Part shown: positions 17,273 through 25,475 of the stretch, piece by piece
How positions within the stretch are numbered: the first letter of the stretch is position 1
Layout: each line of letters starts with the position of its first letter
NCBI GenBank assembly: GCA_001541255.1
Contig: LNQR01000103.1
Location: forward strand, 1-50,074
Length of the DNA: 50,074 nucleotides
Reading direction: 5' to 3'
From: Candidatus Magnetominusculus xianensis
Lineage (GTDB): Bacteria; Nitrospirota; Thermodesulfovibrionia; Thermodesulfovibrionales; Magnetobacteriaceae
Program-made: the position numbers and the translations under genes
The notes under the pieces: generated by a model
Told to the model about the DNA's origin: nothing
Databases searched by the model: none
Seen by the model: the letters and a program-made list of their open reading frames with translations, nothing else

Positions 17273-17526
17273 TTTACCCCCCCCTGTCTTTTTTGAATTT
17301 CATGCTCCAGTTCGGCAATGGACACATCCCTGCCTTCAAACACCACCTCGCCGTTTATTTCAACCGCTGGGAACTGCAATAAAGGCAGGTTGTTTAGTTT
17401 GGCAAAGTCTGGTTTTTTTACAAGCTCAACAGTGAGATTGTATTTATCTCTCAGTTGTTCAATGCTGGTATGGATGAGTGTACATCTCCTGCCGGGGGGA
17501 TCATTTAAATAAAGCCTGACAATCAT
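17236..17526 (-). CDS. Small thioredoxin-fold protein without CxxC
   Basis: A 96-residue protein and first gene of the sulfur operon, with GGAGG before its ATG. The layout looks like thioredoxin/glutaredoxin: an N-terminal beta strand (MIVRLYLND), a helix, the cis-proline segment LLQFPAVEINGEVVFEGR and a C-terminal helix. The usual CxxC is absent; a single Cys15 (GRRCTLIH) lies near the expected active site, and two more cysteines (C91 and C95) lie at the end. A one-cysteine thioredoxin fold could carry a persulfide or bind metal. The last 20 residues overlap TauE and may not be conserved. Confidence 0.65.
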   Translation of the reverse strand: MIVRLYLNDPPGRRCTLIHTSIEQLRDKYNLTVELVKKPDFAKLNNLPLLQFPAVEINGEVVFEGRDVSIAELEHEIQKRQGGVKWLRLVCYQRCY

Positions 17527-17549
17527 TTGCGACCTCCATGATTTAAGTT

Positions 17550-17587
17550 ATAACATGCTTGCACACATTCATATATAAGCATGTTAT
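17550..17587. promoter_or_regulatory. Perfect 11-bp inverted repeat, candidate operator
   Basis: ATAACATGCTT (17550-17560) and AAGCATGTTAT (17577-17587) are perfect inverted copies separated by 16 bp. They cover the -10 region and the predicted start of the sulfur operon. Binding here would block RNA polymerase, so it is a good candidate site for the ArsR-type repressor encoded at the end of the same operon. The half-site spacing is longer than a compact ArsR operator, so each arm or the AT-rich centre might be bound separately. Confidence 0.55.
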
Positions 17588-17602
17588 TATATGTAATGTC
17601 AA
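17572..17602 (-). promoter_or_regulatory. Sigma-70 type promoter of the sulfur/envelope operon
   Basis: On the minus strand, TTGACA (17597-17602) is followed after 18 bp by TTATAT (17573-17578), or after 19 bp by TATATA. Transcription would proceed into the thioredoxin-like gene at 17526. The -10 box overlaps one arm of the inverted repeat. Confidence 0.65.
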
Positions 17603-17627
17603 GCGAATTTTTATTGCCACTACAGGA

Positions 17628-17657
17628 AGGACAGAAACGGCTAAAATATGATATAAT
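17628..17657 (+). promoter_or_regulatory. Promoter candidate for lysS
   Basis: A perfect TATAAT (17652-17657) lies 18 bp after AGGACA (17628-17633), a four-of-six match to the -35 consensus. It would drive the leader ORF, lysS and probably the following Lol genes. Confidence 0.5.
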
Positions 17658-17688
17658 CACTTTTGAGAGCCAAAGGAGGAGTGTATAC

Positions 17689-17736
17689 ATGCCTTTACGA
17701 ATATTGCAGTGGTTGCGGGTACTATGGAAGAGATAA
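17689..17736 (+). CDS. 15-codon leader ORF overlapping the start of lysS
   Basis: The strongest ribosome binding site of the region (AAAGGAGGAG, 17672-17681) is correctly spaced for this ATG and not for lysS. The ORF encodes MPLRILQWLRVLWKR and stops at 17734-17736, inside lysS and in another frame. Translation of the leader could feed ribosomes to the lysS start (17724) by coupling. It could also be an accident or a sign of a frame error in the sequence. Confidence 0.4.
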   Translation: MPLRILQWLRVLWKR

Positions 17737-19205
17737 ACGAACTTATAGAACAGAGAAAAAAGAAACTTGGCGAACTGCGCTCAATCGGCACTGACCCATA
17801 TGACGAGGGCTTCAGCGCAGCTCACTACGCCGCTGAACTCATTAATAAACACGGCGAATCAGACCACGACACACTTGAGGCCGCCAACCTGAGATGCTCT
17901 GTTGCCGGACGAATCCTTGCTATGAGAAATTTTGGAAAGCTGGCCTTCATTCATATTGCCGACGCCTCGGACGAGAGGATTCAGTTGTGTTTTGCCAGAG
18001 ACATCCTGCAGGATAAATATCCCATCATAAAAAAATTTGACGTAGGCGATATAGTCGGCGTCTCAGGGAGATTATTTAAGACCAAAACAGGGGAGCTGAC
18101 CGTAGAGGTTCACGAATTTAAGATAGTGTCGAAGTCGCTGCGCCCGCTTCCTGAAAAATGGCACGGACTGACTGATGTCGAAACCCGGTACAGGCAGCGC
18201 TATGTCGATCTAATAGTAAATCCTGCTGTAAAGAAAACCTTTGCCATGAGGAGCAGGATAATTAAGGCTATCAGGGATTTCCTCGAGACTAAGGGCTTCA
18301 TCGAGGTAGAGACCCCGATGATGCACCCGATTGCAGGCGGGGCAGCGGCAAAACCGTTTAAGACGTTTCACAATGCACTTGACATAGATTTATACCTGCG
18401 TATCGCACCGGAGCTTTATCTTAAGCGCCTGCTTGTCGGCGGGTATGACAAAATATTCGAGATAAACAAGAACTTCAGAAACGAGGGCATATCCACGAAA
18501 CACAACCCAGAGTTTACGATGATAGAGTTTTATATTGCCTACAAGGATTACAAATTTCTGATGGACTTCACAGAGGAGCTGATATGTGATGCAGCGCTTC
18601 GCTCTGTGGGCAGCTTGAAATTCAAATACGGCGAACTTGACATAGACCTTACGCCGCCCTGGAAGAGGCTTACGTTTTTCGGGGCACTCGAAGAAAAGGG
18701 CTTGCCGGAGGGCACAGCGCGTGACCCGGAGAAATCTGTTGAGTGGGCACGGCGCCACGGCATCAATATACCAAAGGACCTGCCCGAAGGGAAATTAATA
18801 TTTGATGAGATATTCTCAGAACTAGTCGAGCCGACCCTTGTTCAGCCCACATTTATCACCGACTACCCTGTTGAAATCTCACCGCTGGCAAAGCGTAAAA
18901 AGGACAACCCTGCGCTTGTAGATAGATTTGAACTATTCGTCGTAGGCAGAGAACTGGCAAATGCGTTTTCAGAACTCAACGACCCAATTGACCAAAGGGG
19001 CAGGTTTCAGGCGCAGTCCGAGGCAAAAAAGATGGGCGACGAAGAGGCTCACGCTATGGACGAGGACTTCCTCCGGGCGCTTGAGTACGGGATGCCACCA
19101 GCCGCGGGTGAGGGCATCGGCATTGACCGCCTGGTTATGCTCCTTACCGACTCGCACTCAATCAGGGATGTTATATTGTTTCCCCAGCTAAAACCAGAAC
19201 AGTGA
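17724..19205 (+). CDS. lysS: Lysyl-tRNA synthetase, class II
   Basis: Charges tRNA-Lys with lysine using ATP in the cytoplasm. From the ATG at 17724 it has 493 residues; a GTG five codons upstream (17709) is the alternative. The first 150 residues are an OB-fold anticodon-binding domain, including FIHIADASDERIQLCF. The class II core follows: TKGFIEVETPMM and the RIAPELYLKRLLVGG segment, motif 2 (FRNEGISTKHNPEFTMIEFY) and motif 3 (GIGIDRLVMLL). Length is normal. Translation may depend on the overlapping leader ORF, since no good ribosome site lies directly before either start. Confidence 0.96.
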   Translation: MEEINELIEQRKKKLGELRSIGTDPYDEGFSAAHYAAELINKHGESDHDTLEAANLRCSVAGRILAMRNFGKLAFIHIADASDERIQLCFARDILQDKYPIIKKFDVGDIVGVSGRLFKTKTGELTVEVHEFKIVSKSLRPLPEKWHGLTDVETRYRQRYVDLIVNPAVKKTFAMRSRIIKAIRDFLETKGFIEVETPMMHPIAGGAAAKPFKTFHNALDIDLYLRIAPELYLKRLLVGGYDKIFEINKNFRNEGISTKHNPEFTMIEFYIAYKDYKFLMDFTEELICDAALRSVGSLKFKYGELDIDLTPPWKRLTFFGALEEKGLPEGTARDPEKSVEWARRHGINIPKDLPEGKLIFDEIFSELVEPTLVQPTFITDYPVEISPLAKRKKDNPALVDRFELFVVGRELANAFSELNDPIDQRGRFQAQSEAKKMGDEEAHAMDEDFLRALEYGMPPAAGEGIGIDRLVMLLTDSHSIRDVILFPQLKPEQ

Positions 19206-19213
19206 TTTGAACA

Positions 19214-20437
19214 GTGAAATTAAGCTACCCGTTTTTCATAGCCCTGCGTTATTCCAAATCAAGGAAAAAAAACAGGGGCGTTTCCTTTAACACCGTCATC
19301 TCCATTGGCGGTGTGGCGCTTGGCGTAATGGCCCTTATCATCGTGCTGTCAGTGATGAGCGGTTTTCACGAAGACCTTCAAAGGAAAATACTTGGCGTCA
19401 ACACACATATCATAGTGTTGAGCTACGAGGGGAGGATAAAAAATTACAGAGAACTTGCAGACCAGATAAAGGCAATGCCGCATGTTAAGGCCGTTTCCCC
19501 GTTCGTACTAGGGCAGACAATGGCAGCGCGGCAGAAAAGGGCACAGGGGATTTACCTTCGCGGCGTGCTGCCCGCCCTTGAGCAGACCACCACAGACATC
19601 GGCAAGTACGTAAAACATGGCTCTGTAAACGCCCTCGATGATATTGAAAACGGCATAGTGGTGGGCAAGGAACTTGCCTCCAATTTAGAGGTCTCTGTGG
19701 ATGACGAGATAAATATCATCTCACCGATGGGCGACATAGGGCCTTTGGGTATGCTGCCAAAGGCGAGGAAGTTCAGGGTGGTGGCGGTCTTTGAGGTCGG
19801 TATGTTCGAGTATGACTCCAATCTTGCGATGGTCTCGATACAGTCGGCGCAGAAGTTTTTTGACATCGGCGATGCTGCAAGCGGCATCGAGGTCAAAATC
19901 GATGACATATACAAGGCCGAGGCCGTGCGCACGTATATTAGTAAATCACTAGGATACCCATACAACGCCCGCGACTGGATGCAGATGAACAGGAATCTGT
20001 TCTCAGCGCTAAAGCTGGAGAAATTCGCCATGTTTGTCATTCTGACCCTGATTATACTGGTTGCGGCGTTTAACATAATATCCACACTTATTATGAACGT
20101 AATGGAAAAACAGCGCGAGATAGCCATACTTAAGACTATGGGGGCGACAAACACCGGCATAATGTGGATATTTATGATTCAGGGACTGTTTATCGGGCTT
20201 GCAGGGACGACAATTGGACTTGTCGGCGGCTCGATAACCTGCTTTTTGCTAGATTCTTATGAGATAATCAAGCTCCCCGCCGATGTGTACTACTTAAGCC
20301 ATCTGCCTGTGAAGGTGAAACTCATGGACTTTGCGCTTGTTGCCGCCTCTGCGCTGACGATAAGTTTCTTATCGACCATATATCCTGCGTATCAGGCGGC
20401 AAGACTTAATCCAATAGAACCGTTGAGGTACGAATAA
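19214..20437 (+). CDS. LolC/LolE-type lipoprotein-releasing ABC permease
   Basis: A 407-residue inner-membrane permease that, with LolD, releases lipoproteins to the periplasmic carrier LolA. It starts at a GTG 8 bp after lysS. The topology is the MacB/FtsX type: TM1 near residues 24-46 after SRKKNRGVSFNTVISIGGVALG, a large periplasmic domain, and three TM helices in the last 150 residues. The coupling segment NVMEKQREIAILKTMGATN, which contacts the ATPase, is clear, and the end is YPAYQAARLNPIEPLRYE. Only one LolC/E-type gene is present, so the complex is likely a homodimer (LolF-like) with LolD. Confidence 0.93.
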   Translation: MKLSYPFFIALRYSKSRKKNRGVSFNTVISIGGVALGVMALIIVLSVMSGFHEDLQRKILGVNTHIIVLSYEGRIKNYRELADQIKAMPHVKAVSPFVLGQTMAARQKRAQGIYLRGVLPALEQTTTDIGKYVKHGSVNALDDIENGIVVGKELASNLEVSVDDEINIISPMGDIGPLGMLPKARKFRVVAVFEVGMFEYDSNLAMVSIQSAQKFFDIGDAASGIEVKIDDIYKAEAVRTYISKSLGYPYNARDWMQMNRNLFSALKLEKFAMFVILTLIILVAAFNIISTLIMNVMEKQREIAILKTMGATNTGIMWIFMIQGLFIGLAGTTIGLVGGSITCFLLDSYEIIKLPADVYYLSHLPVKVKLMDFALVAASALTISFLSTIYPAYQAARLNPIEPLRYE

Positions 20438-20438
20438 G

Positions 20439-20732
20439 TTGTTTAAGTTAATCGGGCGGATTATAATGATAACATTCTTAGCGACGGCATTATTTTTGTT
20501 TGTGGCATATCGTTATGGCGGGGATTCGTTCAGGTGGTTTGGAGATGAACTTGAGTATGCCGCCGCCGATGCAAAGGTCTTTATGAGCAAGATGGCCGAT
20601 AAGGCCGATGATATAGGCAGCCGTATGCACGCCCTCATGGGGACATACAAAAAGACAAAAGAAGCGGTTAAGAAGATAAACAAGGCCGCTGAAGTGATAC
20701 AGGACAACTCCACAGATGATAGCAATCACTAA
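20439..20732 (+). CDS. Small single-pass membrane protein between the Lol genes
   Basis: A 97-residue product from a TTG start placed one base after the permease stop; an in-frame ATG at 20466 is possible. It has one hydrophobic helix (IIMITFLATALFLFVAYRYGG), then an amphipathic, alanine- and lysine-rich helical tail. I do not recognise a family. Its 3' end overlaps lolD by 17 bases, so it is an integral part of the transcript and may be a small accessory subunit of the release complex. That role is inference from position alone. Confidence 0.65.
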   Translation: MFKLIGRIIMITFLATALFLFVAYRYGGDSFRWFGDELEYAAADAKVFMSKMADKADDIGSRMHALMGTYKKTKEAVKKINKAAEVIQDNSTDDSNH

Positions 20733-21381
20733 TCTCAGAAAGTCGTTCCCAACCGAGGCAGGCCCCTTAGCGGTACTAAACGGTGTGGACATGACTATTG
20801 AAAAGGGAAAGATAATCTCAATCATGGGGGCCTCTGGTGCGGGCAAAAGTACCCTCCTTCACGTCACGGGTACGCTGGACAGACCAACAGAGGGCGAGGT
20901 GTCCTATACCGGCAAGAATGTCTTTGAGCTTGACGACAAGGCCCTTGCCGCCTTTAGGAACAAGACCATCGGCTTTGTATTTCAGTTTCACAACCTGCTG
21001 CCGGAGTTTACCGCCTTAGAAAACACAATAATGCCGGGCCTTATTGCCGGGCTAAACACAGATGAACTGCGGGAGCGCGGCAGGACAATATTAGGTGAGC
21101 TTGGCCTCAAAGACAGGCTGTTACACAGACCAGGGGAACTCTCAGGCGGAGAGCAGCAGCGTGTGGCAGTAGCCCGCGCCCTTATCCTTGACCCCCTGGT
21201 AGTGCTTGCCGATGAGCCTACGGGCAATCTGGATACAAAGACCGGCGAGATGCTTATTGACCTGCTGCTTGACATTAACCACAGGAAGGGTACGACGTTT
21301 GTTATCGTAACACACAACGAGGCATTTGCTAAGAAAACAGATATAACATACGTAATGGCCGATGGAACTCTGAAGACATAA
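20716..21381 (+). CDS. lolD: Lipoprotein-releasing system ATP-binding protein LolD
   Basis: A 221-residue ABC ATPase. Walker A GASGAGKS is at residues 38-45, the Q-loop in GFVFQFHNLLPEFTALEN, the signature LSGGEQQRV at 142-150, Walker B LVVLADEPTGNLD at 161-173, and the H-loop in VIVTHNEAFA. The HNLLPEFTALEN wording is typical of LolD. It powers the permease encoded two genes upstream. Length is normal for the family. Confidence 0.95.
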   Translation: MIAITNLRKSFPTEAGPLAVLNGVDMTIEKGKIISIMGASGAGKSTLLHVTGTLDRPTEGEVSYTGKNVFELDDKALAAFRNKTIGFVFQFHNLLPEFTALENTIMPGLIAGLNTDELRERGRTILGELGLKDRLLHRPGELSGGEQQRVAVARALILDPLVVLADEPTGNLDTKTGEMLIDLLLDINHRKGTTFVIVTHNEAFAKKTDITYVMADGTLKT

Positions 21382-21409
21382 CCCCGCTACGGGTATCAGC
21401 GAGATAAAC

Positions 21410-23179
21410 ATGTTTAACAATGTGAAATTTGTATCGCTCAATACAAAGCTGATGGTGTTTGGGCTGTTTTGCCTGATAATGCTTGGCGTGAGTTTTTTAT
21501 ATGATTTTAGAAGTACTCTCGAAATAAACAATATTTCATTATGGCTGCAGAAGGCAGGTGAATTGAGATGGAGGCTTCATGAGAGCGCCGCCAAAGATTC
21601 AAATATATACGCTGCGGTCTCAGGGAATATTAACACCACTGCCGGATTACACCCGCTGAGAGACACAAGGGCACGACAGATGTCAGAGGAGTTGTTCAAC
21701 AGATGGAATGCCCTAAACTCATCAGGACCAGACGCAAAAGACGCAAAGGCGGTCAAAGAACTCGACGGGGCACTGGAGGCATTTACCGTATACGTACAGG
21801 CGGATTATAAGCAAAAACTTGCGGCACTATACCGCCTCAAACTCTATATGGCGGTATTTTTTTTCTTCATGGTTATACTTGCCATATTAGTAGCACGGGC
21901 TGTTGTCACACGACCGCTCCTGATGATAATCAATGCGATAAGAAATGTCGCCGACGGGGACTTTCACACGAGGATAAACATTAGAAGCAATGACGAAGTA
22001 GGCAGACTTGCCAAATATTTCAACGTAATGACAGACGCCCTTGACAGCTCGTTTCACGAAATGGAGATACTTGCCTCGTTCCCTGAAAAAAACCCATCAC
22101 CCATAACGGGTCTGCAGATTCACGGCGGGCAGCCACTGATAACATATATTAATCCTGCGGCACAGGCCCTGATTAGCTCAGATAATTTAGATCAATCGCA
22201 GCTCATCCCACCCCGGCTGAACGAAATCATAGAGAGCCTACAGTCAGAAAATAAAGACTGTACGTTTTGTGAGCTTGACATAAAAGATAAGACGTTTATT
22301 CAATATGTTCATTTACTGAAAGACAGAAAGACGATAAGGATATTTTCATACGACATAACAGAGCGCAAACACATGGAAGACAAGCTGAAGGAATACGCCG
22401 ATAAACTTGAGCAAAAAGTCAAAGACCGGACAAAGGAACTTGAAGAGGCCAAACTCCTGGCCGAGGCGGCAAGCAAGACCAAGTCCGGCTTTCTGGCCAA
22501 CATGAGCCATGAACTGCGTACCCCGCTGAACTCAGTCATAGGTTTTACGCAGGTACTGATAGATAAACTCTATGGAGACCTCAATGCCCGGCAGGAGCTT
22601 TATTTAACCAATGTGCTAAACAGCGGAAACCACCTGCTTGCCCTCATAAACGAGGTGCTGGACCTGTCAAGAATAGAGGCTGGCAAAATAGAGCTTGAAA
22701 GGTCTAACTTCAGCACAGCGTTGCTGCTAAGCACATCAGTTGCCATGTTTAAGGAACGGGCTATGGCTAAACGCATAAAGCTATCGGCAGAAACACAAAC
22801 CGATGCGCTAATGGACGGTGATGAGCTTAGGATAAAACAAGTACTGTACAATTTACTCAGCAATGCTATAAAATTTACACACGAGGGCGGCACGGTGAGG
22901 ATAACCGTGCGGGCTATTGACCAGGGCGGGGCATACATAGAAACTGCGGTTGAAGACACAGGCATCGGGATTAAGGAGGGAGACATAGAGAGGCTGTTTA
23001 CAGAGTTCACACAACTGGATTCGTCATATACAAAGAGATACGAGGGGGCAGGGCTTGGCCTGGCGCTCTCGAAAAAGTTGATTGAACTGCATGGCGGTAC
23101 AATCGGCGTAACAAGCGTGTATGGCAAAGGGAGCAGGTTTTATTTCACAGTGCCTGCCGCAGTGAGATATGACGCCTAA
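21410..23179 (+). CDS. Transmembrane sensor histidine kinase (HAMP-PAS-like-HisKA-HATPase)
   Basis: A 589-residue kinase. TM1 is at about residues 13-31, followed by a ~110-residue helical periplasmic domain, TM2 at about 145-165, HAMP (165-215) and a divergent PAS-like region (about 220-320, ending SYDITERKHMED). A coiled coil leads to the HisKA domain, with phospho-acceptor His367 in FLANMSHELRTPLN. The HATPase domain has N (LYNLLSNAIKFTHEGG), G1 (VEDTGIGI) and G2 (GAGLGLALSKKLIELHGG) boxes. Its end overlaps the next gene, a single receiver domain, by 11 bases. The three genes HK, receiver and receiver-HD-GYP form one signalling operon that probably ends in c-di-GMP hydrolysis. The input is unknown. 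Confidence 0.93.
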   Translation: MFNNVKFVSLNTKLMVFGLFCLIMLGVSFLYDFRSTLEINNISLWLQKAGELRWRLHESAAKDSNIYAAVSGNINTTAGLHPLRDTRARQMSEELFNRWNALNSSGPDAKDAKAVKELDGALEAFTVYVQADYKQKLAALYRLKLYMAVFFFFMVILAILVARAVVTRPLLMIINAIRNVADGDFHTRINIRSNDEVGRLAKYFNVMTDALDSSFHEMEILASFPEKNPSPITGLQIHGGQPLITYINPAAQALISSDNLDQSQLIPPRLNEIIESLQSENKDCTFCELDIKDKTFIQYVHLLKDRKTIRIFSYDITERKHMEDKLKEYADKLEQKVKDRTKELEEAKLLAEAASKTKSGFLANMSHELRTPLNSVIGFTQVLIDKLYGDLNARQELYLTNVLNSGNHLLALINEVLDLSRIEAGKIELERSNFSTALLLSTSVAMFKERAMAKRIKLSAETQTDALMDGDELRIKQVLYNLLSNAIKFTHEGGTVRITVRAIDQGGAYIETAVEDTGIGIKEGDIERLFTEFTQLDSSYTKRYEGAGLGLALSKKLIELHGGTIGVTSVYGKGSRFYFTVPAAVRYDA

Positions 23180-23543
23180 GAAGATACTGATAGTCGAGGA
23201 AAACGAAAACAACAGGCTGCTGATGAGGTCAGTTCTGAGCTATTACGGCTATGATGTTATAGAGGCGCTAAACGGAGAGGAGGCTGTGCGGGCAGCCAAA
23301 GAGACCTTGCCAGCGCTTATATTTATGGACATACAGATGCCAGTGATGGACGGGCTTACGGCTGTGAAAATCCTGAAGCACGACCCCGTAACACAGGCAA
23401 TCAAGACAATTGCCGTAACCGCGTATGCAATGAAAGGAGACAGGGAGAGTATACTTGAGGCCGGATTTGACGGCTACATATCCAAGCCAATAGATACGAG
23501 ACAGTTACCGGAAATCGTAAAGGAGTACATATCTCAGTCATGA
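23169..23543 (+). CDS. Single-domain response regulator (DivK/CheY-like receiver)
   Basis: A 124-residue stand-alone receiver domain. The acidic pair is Glu10-Glu11, replacing the more usual Asp-Asp or Glu-Asp, and the phospho-acceptor is Asp54 (IFMDIQMPVMDG). The conserved T/A switch (TIAVTAYAMKGD) and Lys (SKPID) are present. It overlaps the kinase upstream and the receiver-HD-GYP gene downstream by 4 bases (ATGA). It probably acts as a phosphate shuttle or a phosphate sink between them. Confidence 0.9.
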   Translation: MTPKKILIVEENENNRLLMRSVLSYYGYDVIEALNGEEAVRAAKETLPALIFMDIQMPVMDGLTAVKILKHDPVTQAIKTIAVTAYAMKGDRESILEAGFDGYISKPIDTRQLPEIVKEYISQS

Positions 23544-25063
23544 CAAATAAGTATAAGAAAATCCTCTGTGTGGATGACGAACCAGTAAACTTACAGCTTC
23601 TTGATGCCTTTTTGAAGCCGCAGGGTTACGAAATGCTCATGGCATCAAATGGACAAGACGCACTGGATGTGATACGCACCACCCGCGTAGACATTGTGCT
23701 TTTGGATGTAATGATGCCAGGAATGGATGGTTTTGAGGTATGCAGGTACATCAAAAAGGATGAAAAACTAAGGCATATACCGGTGATAATGATGACTGCA
23801 CTCACGGACAAGAAGGAGCGCATAAAGGGAATAGAGGCGGGGGCAGAGGAGTTCCTAAGCAAACCGTTTAATTTTGCAGAGGTGCTGGCCCGCGTCAGAA
23901 TGCTTATTCAGATGAAGGAACTTAATGACCGGTTGAGCTTTGCCTACAATGACATGGTCACGCTGACGACATATGGCGGGGAGCTGATGCACAGGTTTGA
24001 CCCCGTGAGTTTCGATTTCCATGCATCAATAGACGAAATAATAAAACAGACATTAAGAAAAAAGACGAAAGATGATGCAAGACCAGAGGCATTCATAGTA
24101 GGAATCAGTAACGACAAGGACAACACATGGCGGTGGAACATATACAAGTATGCCGCCAATACAATAGAGACACAGTTACTGGAGGGCGGATATGAAACGC
24201 TCCTGAAGATGCCGGACCGGGGCAGCTCTGCCACCTCGGTACTAAACGCTGGGGACAGCCCGGAACTTGCCGCGTTCTTAAATGAAATACGCAAGACACA
24301 TATTCAGATAGACAATGTTGTCTCCTATGTAAGCGGTTCGTTGTGTATATTTGCCTTGAACTATGGCTACACAGTGTCTTCGTATGATGCCTCGGTGCTG
24401 AATAATTTTGTAGTGCAGAGCCTGTTTCTGAAGAACCTCTCCTCACAGGTACATGAGACAGAGGATGCCTTTGAGTACATGGTATACAGCCTAGCGCGTG
24501 CGGCAGAGAGCAATGATGAAGACACGGGAAATCATATATTACGAGTTGGGCGTTACTCTGCAACGATTGCAGAGTATCTTGGCATGGATACGAGATTTAT
24601 CCAGACTATCAGGCTGCAGGCAACGCTTCACGACGTTGGAAAGATTCACACACCTACGGCAATCCTGAAAAAACCAGGCCAGTTGACTTCGGCAGAGTGG
24701 CAGGAGATGAAGAGACATTCCGCATACGGAGCAAAGATAATAGGCAGCCACTACAGGCTGTCAATGGCGGCAAGCATAGCCCTGACGCACCATGAGAAAT
24801 GGGATGGAAGCGGCTATCCCAATGGATTGAAAGGGGAGCAGATACCGCTGGAGGGGAGAATCGTCTCCCTTGCCGACATATATGACGCCCTGATAAACCC
24901 GCGCGTGTATAAACCCGCCTTCGACGCAGAGACCACATATAAAATCCTGACAGAAGGAGACGGTCGCGTGATGCCCCAACACTTTGACCCGCAAGTCATC
25001 AATGCGTTTAAAAATACGGTGTCACAATTTTTAGAGATATATAAAGAATTGAAAAATAACTAA
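23540..25063 (+). CDS. Response regulator with HD-GYP output (RpfG-like)
   Basis: A 507-residue protein. The N-terminal receiver (about 5-125) has Asp12-Asp13, phospho-acceptor Asp56 (VLLDVMMPGMDGF) and Lys in SKPFNF. A ~190-residue linker region of unknown fold follows. The C-terminal HD-GYP domain (about 315-495) has the ETGNHILRVGRYSATIAEYLG entry, the metal motif LHDVGKIHTP, HH and GYP in HHEKWDGSGYPNGLKGEQIP, and the DIYDAL segment. All catalytic ligands are present, so it should hydrolyse c-di-GMP when phosphorylated by the kinase two genes upstream. RpfG proteins usually have a shorter linker, so the middle region may be an extra sensor. Confidence 0.92.
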   Translation: MTNKYKKILCVDDEPVNLQLLDAFLKPQGYEMLMASNGQDALDVIRTTRVDIVLLDVMMPGMDGFEVCRYIKKDEKLRHIPVIMMTALTDKKERIKGIEAGAEEFLSKPFNFAEVLARVRMLIQMKELNDRLSFAYNDMVTLTTYGGELMHRFDPVSFDFHASIDEIIKQTLRKKTKDDARPEAFIVGISNDKDNTWRWNIYKYAANTIETQLLEGGYETLLKMPDRGSSATSVLNAGDSPELAAFLNEIRKTHIQIDNVVSYVSGSLCIFALNYGYTVSSYDASVLNNFVVQSLFLKNLSSQVHETEDAFEYMVYSLARAAESNDEDTGNHILRVGRYSATIAEYLGMDTRFIQTIRLQATLHDVGKIHTPTAILKKPGQLTSAEWQEMKRHSAYGAKIIGSHYRLSMAASIALTHHEKWDGSGYPNGLKGEQIPLEGRIVSLADIYDALINPRVYKPAFDAETTYKILTEGDGRVMPQHFDPQVINAFKNTVSQFLEIYKELKNN

Positions 25064-25475
25064 AGCGGCGTGAAACTCGTTCGGCCAAGTACATATGGTT
25101 TCTTTTAACGGGGGATCCAAACTCAATATCACCTTCTACTTTCTCAGGATTGATACAGTTGTTGAACAGCCTCACTGCCTTAATACAACATACACTTGTG
25201 TATATTTAAATCTTTGTTTGTAGCGGATGTTCCTGACGAAAAGCTGTTAAAAACCATATTGGAAGAGGAGTTAGAGCAAAAGACAACTATAAGTAGCCAC
25301 TAATATATAAAATATATTTTATTTATAGCTTGATAATAATGTAATAGATAGTGTACTCACTATGTATGTTGATGGGTCAATATTACCCGTAAATGGTAAG
25401 ATGTAGTGGACGCGATATCTGCTGCGGGAGTCATACCGCGAGGTTAAGGCATCGCACAATAGCTAACATATCGAA
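25064..25475 (+). other. Gene-free, decayed stretch
   Basis: No convincing gene, RNA or terminator is visible. One short frame near 25205-25303 (reading VADVPDEKLLKTILEEELEQKT before a stop at TAA) looks like the C-terminus of a small helical protein, without a start. The AT content rises here and the flanking Fic gene is degraded, so this is probably eroded accessory DNA. Confidence 0.4.

Noticed and set aside
16770..17435. 221-residue plus-strand frame opposite TauE
   Set aside because: Shadow of the hydrophobic TauE gene; its composition is rich in Thr/Pro/Ile as expected for an antisense artefact.
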